DNA of 10,871 nt, taken from the NCBI GenBank assembly GCA_002359465.1, contig DENA01000020.1, positions 33,754-44,624 on the forward strand, written 5' to 3'. This stretch comes from Ruminococcaceae bacterium UBA2656 (GTDB taxonomy: Bacteria > Bacillota > Clostridia > Oscillospirales > Acutalibacteraceae). The notes beneath the pieces were generated by a model. It was given only the letters and a program-made list of their open reading frames with translations. It searched no databases and was not told the origin of the DNA. Positions 5,991 to 10,871 of this stretch are shown in pieces. The first letter of the stretch is position 1. Each line of letters opens with the position of its first letter. The translations under genes and the position numbers were made by a program.

Positions 5991-6719
5991 ATGAGCCTGA
6001 TTTGCTTAAAAAATGTCCGCAAAGTCTATCATGTGGACAAAGAAAAAATTGTTGCGCTCGGCCGCATCAGTATTGCAATTGAGCCCCGGGAAATCTGCTG
6101 CATCCTCGGAACCTCCGGTTCCGGCAAATCAACTTTGCTGAACATTATGGCGGGGCTGGAAAAACCGACAAAAGGCAGTATTATCATTGACGGAACCGAT
6201 GTGACGGATTTTTCTGAAAAACAGTGGGCGCTGTTCCGGCAGAAAAACATCGGTTTTGTTTTCCAGTCCTACAACCTGATGCCGACGATGACTGCGATAG
6301 AAAACGTGGCAATTCCCCTGATGTTTAAGGGCATGGGAAAAAATGAGCGCATAAAAAGAGCGGTACATATGCTGAAGGTAGTCAATTTAGGCGACCGGCT
6401 GCTGCACAAGCCGACCCAGATGAGCGGCGGGCAGCAGCAGCGCGTGGGAATTGCGCGCGCATTTATATCCCGCCCCAAGATTGTCTTTGCCGACGAACCG
6501 ACGGGCAATCTGGACAGCAAAACCAGCCGGGAAGTGATGGAAATCATGGTATCCATGGCAAAGAAGTATCAGGAAACATTAATTATTGTTACGCACGACA
6601 TGGAAATCGCGAAATATGCCGACCGAATTATCACCATCCATGACGGCAGCGTGCAAAATGATGTCAGCAATCTGTCAATTTTTAACGATCGGGAAAACAA
6701 GGAGGAAATGAGTTCATGA
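5991..6719 (+). CDS. ABC transporter ATP-binding protein, MacB/LolD type
   Basis: This 242-residue cytoplasmic ATPase powers the exporter formed with the permease two genes downstream. All nucleotide-binding motifs are intact: Walker A GTSGSGKS at 40-47, Q-loop Q92 (FVFQSYNLMP), signature MSGGQ at 144-148, Walker B IVFADEP at 164-170 with catalytic E169, and switch H202 (VTHD). The FQSYNLMPTMTAIENV segment and GNLD D-loop are typical of the MacB/LolD/FtsE branch, whose permeases transmit force across the membrane instead of forming a transport channel. GGAGAG precedes the ATG by 5 bases. It ends in ATGA overlapping the next start, indicating translational coupling. Substrate unknown. Confidence 0.95.
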   Translation: MSLICLKNVRKVYHVDKEKIVALGRISIAIEPREICCILGTSGSGKSTLLNIMAGLEKPTKGSIIIDGTDVTDFSEKQWALFRQKNIGFVFQSYNLMPTMTAIENVAIPLMFKGMGKNERIKRAVHMLKVVNLGDRLLHKPTQMSGGQQQRVGIARAFISRPKIVFADEPTGNLDSKTSREVMEIMVSMAKKYQETLIIVTHDMEIAKYADRIITIHDGSVQNDVSNLSIFNDRENKEEMSS

Positions 6720-8521
6720 AAAAGGCAGCAGGAAAACGTGCGGCACTTGCTCTGACAGTATTGCTGGTGACGGCACTTTGTTTTGGCAACCCTCCCGCAT
6801 CGGCAATAACCTATGCTCAACCGTCGCCAACGGTGTACAGCGAAAAGCTGACCGTTTCAAAGGGCAGTCCTTTTGAAGCTACTTTTTATTTCGTTCAGCC
6901 AGATTCCACCCATAAATTTAATTCTATTACAATCACTGTAGAAAGCTCCAATGACGCTATTTCATTAAAGAAAAAAACATTTAGATATGATGCTGATCAT
7001 AATGAAATTAATACAAAAGTTGATGACACTGATTATGGCGACGTCGACTTTAGCCTTACCATTCCGGAATTATACATGAAACGGGTAGGTGACGGAGCGG
7101 GTACACTGAAATTTACAATTTATTATGACGACGATAAGTCAAAAACATATGTCGCGCAGAAAACCGTATTTGACCCCACCGGCACCAGCAGCACAACGGA
7201 GGACCAAGGAAAACTGGTCGTACAATCCTATCGGCTTGACCATACACCGGTCAAGGAAGGGGAAAAGTTCACCCTGACCTTTACGCTGAAAAACACCGGC
7301 AGCGTCGTCTGTGACAACATTATGGCCGTGCTGGACACTTCCACGGCTGAGGGCGTCAGTATCAACGGCGTTACGGATACACAGTACATCAACTCGCTGG
7401 ATACGGGCGCGACCGCAACCATCTCCTACCCCATGACCTGCCTGTCAAAAATGGCAACGAACAACTACGCCGCAAGCCTGATTCTCTCTGCGGATGAGCT
7501 CAGCAAATCAATTACCTCCAAGGTCTTTATCCCCATTACCGGTACAAAAACCGACAAGGACGATACCAGCACCACTGCGAGCAAGCCGCTGATTATCATT
7601 GAAAATTACGACTACGGCGGGAAAGCGGTCATGGGTGGAAAAGAGTTCAACCTTGCCATGCGCTTTAAAAACACCAGCGCCGCCACACAAATTGAAAATT
7701 TGAAAATAACCATATCCTCCGTAGCCGGAACCGACGACAAATCCGTGGCGGGCGCGTTTACACCCGCAAAATCCTCCAATACCTTTTTCATACCGAAAGT
7801 CGGGCCGAATTCCGGCTTTTCCGAACAGATTGCACTCATCCCAAAGGCCGACGCCACGCCGAATTCCTACGGAGTAACCGTCGCATTCAGCTACGAAGCA
7901 GTGCTTAACAACAAGCGGGAAACCATTGAAGCAACAGAGACGATCTCCATCCCTTTAACGCAGTCCGACCGGTTTGAAGCGAATGAAGCGGAGCTTCAGG
8001 GGCCGATTGCTCTGGGCGACTCCGGTCAATTGAACATCAACTATGTAAATAAGGGTAAAAGCAAAATCTTCAATCTTTCCGTCAAGCTGGAGGGCAACTT
8101 CACCACAGGCGAATCCAACACCTATATCGGCAATGTCGATTCCGGCGTGGGAGACACCTTCAGGGCAACGCTCAATCCCACGGCAGAGTCGACGATGAAC
8201 GGCAAAGCAACCTTCAGCTACGAAGACGCCAACGGGGAAATCAAAAATCTGGTAAAGGAATTTTCCTGTGAGGTGATCGCCGCGATGGATCAGGGTGACG
8301 GAATGAGTTCCGAACCTGCTGTTCCGGCAAACGCGGGCGCCTCTTCCCCGCCGCTCTGGATAATACTGGCAGGGGCCGGCGGCGTGGCTGCGGCCATCAT
8401 TGTATTTGTCATCATACATAAGAAAAGAAAAGCAAAGAAATTGAAGCTGCTGGAAGAAAGCGACGATTATGACGATACTCCCACCAATCCAGTGCCCCCG
8501 GCAAATGAGGAAAAGCTATGA
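6716..8521 (+). CDS. Secreted membrane-anchored CARDB/COG1361-like repeat protein of the exporter operon
   Basis: The 601-residue protein has a signal peptide (KKAAGKRAA, hydrophobic core, probable cleavage after PASA at 30), a large extracellular part, one membrane helix near 547-568 (WIILAGAGGVAAAIIVFVII), and a basic then acidic cytoplasmic tail. The outside part looks like an N-terminal beta domain (about 35-150) and three Ig-like/CARDB-type repeats starting near 165, 290 and 420, each with a GxxFxLxxxxKNT-like strand (EGEKFTLTFTLKNTGS; GGKEFNLAMRFKNTSA; DSGQLNINYVNKGKS). This pattern is that of proteins labelled 'COG1361 S-layer domain'. It overlaps both neighbours by ATGA, so it is made in step with the ATPase and permease and probably works as the extracellular or adaptor subunit. 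It has no HlyD/MacA coiled-coil hairpin. An AT-rich patch lies in its first domain. Function otherwise unknown. Confidence 0.82.
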   Translation: MKKAAGKRAALALTVLLVTALCFGNPPASAITYAQPSPTVYSEKLTVSKGSPFEATFYFVQPDSTHKFNSITITVESSNDAISLKKKTFRYDADHNEINTKVDDTDYGDVDFSLTIPELYMKRVGDGAGTLKFTIYYDDDKSKTYVAQKTVFDPTGTSSTTEDQGKLVVQSYRLDHTPVKEGEKFTLTFTLKNTGSVVCDNIMAVLDTSTAEGVSINGVTDTQYINSLDTGATATISYPMTCLSKMATNNYAASLILSADELSKSITSKVFIPITGTKTDKDDTSTTASKPLIIIENYDYGGKAVMGGKEFNLAMRFKNTSAATQIENLKITISSVAGTDDKSVAGAFTPAKSSNTFFIPKVGPNSGFSEQIALIPKADATPNSYGVTVAFSYEAVLNNKRETIEATETISIPLTQSDRFEANEAELQGPIALGDSGQLNINYVNKGKSKIFNLSVKLEGNFTTGESNTYIGNVDSGVGDTFRATLNPTAESTMNGKATFSYEDANGEIKNLVKEFSCEVIAAMDQGDGMSSEPAVPANAGASSPPLWIILAGAGGVAAAIIVFVIIHKKRKAKKLKLLEESDDYDDTPTNPVPPANEEKL

Positions 8522-9873
8522 AATGGAAGGATATGCTTTCAATGGCGCTTGGCAATTTGTTCAAGCGCAAAGTCAGGACCATCTTAACGGTGATGGGCGT
8601 TGTCATAGGTACCTGCGCGATCGTTGTCATGATGTCGTTCGGCATTGGGATTAAGCAGACAATGGAAACTATGATGAAGAACATGGGCGATCTTACTGTG
8701 ATCACGATTAACAACCAGTCGCAGACACCGGACTCGGCGGCACTGGATGATAAGACTCTGGAAAAAGTAAAAAAAATCAAAAATGTTGTAGCGGTAACCC
8801 CTGTTTTTTACCTTGATCCGTCCGCTGTTACGATTAAGAGCAAAAAATATAAATATCAGGGAATGATTTACGGCGTTTCCCTAAGCGCTCTGAAAGAATT
8901 CGGTTATCAGGTGGACAAGGGCGTTCTTCCCGCGGAAGGCGCCGCAGAAACAACTGTACTGTTCGGCAAGGACGCGGAATATGATTTTATTGACAGTCAA
9001 AAATCCAGCAACAACATGGTGTATCCGCAGGCTGACAAAAACGGAAAGATGCCTGACCCATACGTTTCGCCTCTGACAGACAAATTTCAGGTTCTGGGGA
9101 ACCTGCCGGAGAATTCCACGGGAAAAGTCAAACCGGCAAAACTGCAATGCATCGGTACGCTTGCGGAAGACTGGGGAAAGAACCCCTCCCCCAGCCACTC
9201 CATTTTTATGGATGTCACCTTTGCGAAGCAGCTGCGGGACAAATACAATAAGCTGAATAACGTTAAAAAGGATCCCAATAAAAAAGACGGCTACGACAGT
9301 GCAAGCGTGAAAGTCACATCTGTTGAGGCTGTTGCGGAGGCCGAAAAGGTAATACAGGATATGGGCTTCTCCACATACAGCATGGAAAGTGTCCGCAAGC
9401 CGCTTGAGGAGCAGATGAGAACCATACAGATGATTCTGGGCGGCCTTGGTGCAATCTCGCTTCTGGTGGCGGCTCTGGGAATTACAAACACCATGATTAT
9501 GTCCATTTATGAAAGGACGCGCGAGATTGGGATTATGAAGGTTCTTGGCTGTGTTGTCCGGAACATCCGCACCATGTTTTTGATTGAGGCGGGCGCCATC
9601 GGGTTTATGGGCGGCGTGATCGGCATTGCGCAGAGCTACGCAATCTCGTTCGTCATCAATATGCTGTATGCCGCCCGAAATACGGGTGGCGGCAACGCGG
9701 CGGGCGCTATGGCAGGCAATGCAGCAGAGGCTGCCGCCGGTATTTCCATCATTCCGCTTTGGCTGGCCCTTGGAGCACTTCTCTTTTCAACCATGATCGG
9801 TCTGATCTCCGGATTTCACCCCGCAAACCGTGCCGTAAAAATCAGCGCACTGACCGCAATCAAACAGGAATAG
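8518..9873 (+). CDS. ABC transporter permease, MacB/FtsX type
   Basis: The 451-residue membrane subunit has MacB topology: a first helix near 21-45 (ILTVMGVVIGTCAIVVMMSF), a large extracellular domain of about 255 residues (MacB_PCD region), and three C-terminal helices near 305-332, 353-383 and 414-437 forming the FtsX domain. YERTREIGIMKVLGC after helix 2 is the conserved coupling segment that contacts the ATPase. The C-terminal HPANRAVKISALTAIKQE matches the family's P-A-x-x-A-x-x-x-x-P/A-x-x-A-L ending. Between helices 3 and 4 there is a Gly/Ala-rich extracellular insert (TGGGNAAGAMAGNAAEAAAG). The start overlaps the previous stop as ATGA. Such systems in Gram-positives export peptides or resist antimicrobials, but nothing here fixes the cargo. 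Confidence 0.93.
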   Translation: MKWKDMLSMALGNLFKRKVRTILTVMGVVIGTCAIVVMMSFGIGIKQTMETMMKNMGDLTVITINNQSQTPDSAALDDKTLEKVKKIKNVVAVTPVFYLDPSAVTIKSKKYKYQGMIYGVSLSALKEFGYQVDKGVLPAEGAAETTVLFGKDAEYDFIDSQKSSNNMVYPQADKNGKMPDPYVSPLTDKFQVLGNLPENSTGKVKPAKLQCIGTLAEDWGKNPSPSHSIFMDVTFAKQLRDKYNKLNNVKKDPNKKDGYDSASVKVTSVEAVAEAEKVIQDMGFSTYSMESVRKPLEEQMRTIQMILGGLGAISLLVAALGITNTMIMSIYERTREIGIMKVLGCVVRNIRTMFLIEAGAIGFMGGVIGIAQSYAISFVINMLYAARNTGGGNAAGAMAGNAAEAAAGISIIPLWLALGALLFSTMIGLISGFHPANRAVKISALTAIKQE

Positions 9874-9875
9874 CA

Positions 9876-9907
9876 AAAACCTCCCCATATCAAATCGGGG
9901 AGGTTTT
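9876..9907 (+). terminator. Terminator hairpin after the exporter operon
   Basis: AAAACCTCCCC, a 10-base loop, GGGGAGGTTTT makes a perfect 11-bp stem directly after the permease stop. Only four Ts follow the GC part, so it may be leaky; an A/T-only stretch with eight Ts comes about 20 bases later. Confidence 0.75.
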
Positions 9908-9945
9908 GTCAAGTAAAAAATAATTATTTTTTTTGATGCTATATG

Positions 9946-9974
9946 TTGACAAGTACCGACCTTTTCAGTATAAT
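9946..9974 (+). promoter_or_regulatory. Promoter of the tRNA-Asp/tRNA-Thr unit
   Basis: TTGACA (9946-9951), 17 bases, TATAAT (9969-9974), exact consensus, ending 23 bases before the first tRNA. Confidence 0.85.
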
Positions 9975-9997
9975 AATATTCGTTGTCCACGGTAAAT

Positions 9998-10074
9998 GGC
10001 TCGGTAGTTCAGCTGGTTAGAACGCTAGCCTGTCACGCTAGAGGTCGTCGGTTCGATCCCGATCCGAGTCGCCA
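9998..10074 (+). tRNA. tRNA-Asp (anticodon GTC)
   Basis: The 77-base cloverleaf has acceptor GGCTCGG/CCGAGTC (one G-U pair), anticodon stem CTAGC/GCTAG with loop CTGTCAC (anticodon GTC), T arm with GTTCGATCC, discriminator G and encoded CCA. Three bases separate it from tRNA-Thr. Confidence 0.97.
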
Positions 10075-10077
10075 TTT

Positions 10078-10153
10078 GCTGCTATGGCTCAGTTGGCAGA
10101 GCACATCCTTGGTAAGGATGAGGTCATGCGTTCGAATCGCATTAGCAGCTCCA
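10078..10153 (+). tRNA. tRNA-Thr (anticodon GGT)
   Basis: The 76-base cloverleaf has acceptor GCTGCTA/TAGCAGC, anticodon stem CATCC/GGATG with loop TTGGTAA (anticodon GGT), T loop with GTTCGAATC, discriminator T and encoded CCA. It is co-transcribed with tRNA-Asp. Confidence 0.97.
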
Positions 10154-10154
10154 T

Positions 10155-10191
10155 AAAAGACCCGGTAACTATTTTGGTTGCCGGGTCTTTT
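10155..10191 (+). terminator. Rho-independent terminator of the tRNA pair
   Basis: AAAAGACCCGGTAAC pairs with GTTGCCGGGTCTTTT as a 15-bp stem with one G-U pair and a 7-base loop. It begins one base after the encoded CCA of tRNA-Thr. Its A and T ends make it look bidirectional, though no minus-strand gene ends here. Confidence 0.88.
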
Positions 10192-10245
10192 ACTATCCTT
10201 CAAGCACGATGTACAGAAAAATAACAAATAAGTATAAAAAGTCAT

Positions 10246-10274
10246 TTGACAGACAGAAAGTTTTCCTGTATACT
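10246..10274 (+). promoter_or_regulatory. Promoter of the double zinc-ribbon gene
   Basis: TTGACA (10246-10251), 17 bases, TATACT (10269-10274; 5 of 6 consensus). The leader to the ATG at 10333 is about 50 bases. The rest of the 180-base gap from tRNA-Thr holds only the tRNA terminator. Confidence 0.8.
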
Positions 10275-10332
10275 GAATAACAGTGTTTAACCTATGTTAA
10301 GCATATATTTTATAAACGAGGTATACTACTAC

Positions 10333-10614
10333 ATGTACGAAGACAAAACTTTAATTTGCAAAGACTGCGGAGCCGAATTTGAATTTACTGCCAGCGAGCA
10401 GGAATTCTATGTTGAAAAAGGCTTTACCAATGAACCTCAGCGCTGTAAGGCTTGCCGCGATGCTCGCAAGAATGCAAGAGGCGGTTCCAACGGCGGTAGC
10501 CGTGAAATGTTCGAAGCAACCTGCGCAAGCTGCGGAAAAACCTGCAAAGTCCCATTCAAACCCAGCAACGACCGTCCTGTTTACTGCAGTGATTGCTTTG
10601 CAAACAGAAGATAA
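10333..10614 (+). CDS. Small double zinc-ribbon protein (zf-trcl-like)
   Basis: The 93-residue cytosolic protein has four CxxC knuckles: C9/C12 and C38/C41 form a first zinc ribbon (YEDKTLICKDCGAEFEF, then RCKACRDAR), and C64/C67 (with C71) and C85/C88 form a second (CASCGKTC, then PVYCSDCFANRR). The first half matches the 'probable zinc-ribbon' zf-trcl family, and the second matches the CxxC-CxxC module often seen at the ends of bacterial RNA-binding proteins. A Gly/Ser/Arg linker (residues 47-57) joins them. A start 13 codons upstream (10294) exists but has no ribosome site and the extra residues are unlike the family; GAGG lies 11 bases before ATG 10333. It is a monocistronic gene with strong promoter and terminator. 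Nucleic-acid binding is inferred only. Confidence 0.85.
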   Translation: MYEDKTLICKDCGAEFEFTASEQEFYVEKGFTNEPQRCKACRDARKNARGGSNGGSREMFEATCASCGKTCKVPFKPSNDRPVYCSDCFANRR

Positions 10615-10636
10615 ATCTTAAAATTATAAATTTTAG

Positions 10637-10661
10637 TGCGCCCTTCGGGGCGCATTTTTTT
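10637..10661 (+). terminator. Rho-independent terminator of the zinc-ribbon gene
   Basis: TGCGCCC, tetraloop TTCG, GGGCGCA followed by seven Ts, beginning 22 bases after the stop codon. Confidence 0.95.
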
Positions 10662-10739
10662 ACTCTGTTTCATTTGTCGTACAGCACTCCCCCGCATTTG
10701 CATATTATGTAACAACGATTGCTTTAAGGGGGAAATAAC

Positions 10740-10871
10740 TTGATTCAAAATATAAATAATCAATCAATGGATTGCCGCAAGAGAATTGATATAATAAACA
10801 TCTTTCGGAAGCTGTGGGAACAACACATCATGTGGACAAGGGCGTTTATTATCAGCACCGCAGCAAATCTA
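10740..10871 (+). CDS. Uncharacterised Firmicutes protein, 5' part only
   Basis: The frame is open for 44 codons from TTG at 10740 to the window edge. AAGGGGG is 7 bases before the TTG, a strong ribosome site, so this start is preferred to an ATG at codon 10 (10767). The translated part contains IFRKLWEQHIMWTRAFIIS followed by TAANL. From memory this WExHxxWTR pattern is typical of a widespread Firmicutes family of unknown role (about 130-160 residues, sometimes mislabelled as a kinase). No clear promoter was found in the gap after the terminator at 10661. The frame and ribosome site are seen; the family name is a recollection. Confidence 0.7.
   Translation, partial: MIQNINNQSMDCRKRIDIINIFRKLWEQHIMWTRAFIISTAANL

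Noticed and set aside
8412..8780. 122-residue minus-strand open frame
   Set aside because: It crosses the coupled junction of the repeat-protein and permease genes on the opposite strand and resembles no family.
9915..9932. 18-base perfect A/T-only palindrome (AAAAAATAATTATTTTTT)
   Set aside because: Such palindromes arise easily in A/T-only DNA between genes; it may only supply extra Ts after the exporter terminator.
10033..10245. Minus-strand open frame ending in GSGSNRRPLA
   Set aside because: It is antisense to tRNA-Asp and tRNA-Thr; this peptide pattern is a familiar artefact of translating tRNA genes.
1..10871. Search for mobile elements, attachment sites, CRISPR repeats and toxin-antitoxin or defence genes
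   Set aside because: The three tRNA genes are intact, no repeated 3' tRNA ends, transposase, integrase or spaced repeats were found by eye, and every long frame fits a housekeeping or transport family.

Overview
The window looks like chromosomal DNA from a Gram-positive anaerobe of the Clostridia, plausibly an Oscillospirales/Ruminococcaceae-type genome. This is inferred from gene content, not from a database search. The signs are a yqeG-aroQ-efp-CD1247-type gene run, bS21 with its own promoter, strong GGAGG ribosome sites, several TTG starts, a lipoprotein solute-binding protein, and a MacB-like exporter without an outer-membrane partner. No insertion sequence, phage gene, CRISPR array or integron was seen. 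The content is largely ordinary core and transport DNA.

Positions 1-2570 (minus strand) hold an operon of a Crp/Fnr-family regulator, a lipoprotein substrate-binding protein of the NitT/TauT (NMT1) type, and the start of its ABC permease, which runs off the left edge. The ATPase is presumably beyond the edge. The operon has a perfect consensus promoter and a 16-bp near-palindrome just downstream of the -10 that is a good candidate autoregulatory operator. The ligand is unknown.

Positions 2571-5070 (minus strand) carry a housekeeping run: rpsU (bS21) with promoter and terminator, then yqeG (HAD phosphatase), aroQ (type II dehydroquinase), efp (elongation factor P) and a CD1247-type acidic zinc-ribbon protein, closed by a terminator. 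The yqeG ribosome site lies inside a small hairpin and uses a TTG start. The rpsU and Crp/Fnr promoters share an identical 11-base spacer element in the same register, the most unexpected signal in the window.

Positions 5100-5850 hold tRNA-Trp (plus strand) with its own promoter and terminator, convergent with a LURP-one/YxjI-like gene (minus strand).

Positions 5895-9910 (plus strand) hold a tightly coupled three-gene operon: a MacB/LolD-type ABC ATPase, a secreted, membrane-anchored protein of CARDB/COG1361-like repeats, and a MacB/FtsX-type permease. Both junctions are 4-base ATGA overlaps. The repeat protein sits where a MacA-type adaptor would be expected.

Positions 9940-10871 (plus strand) hold a tRNA-Asp/tRNA-Thr pair with promoter and terminator, a small double zinc-ribbon protein with promoter and terminator, and the 5' end of an uncharacterised gene that runs off the right edge.
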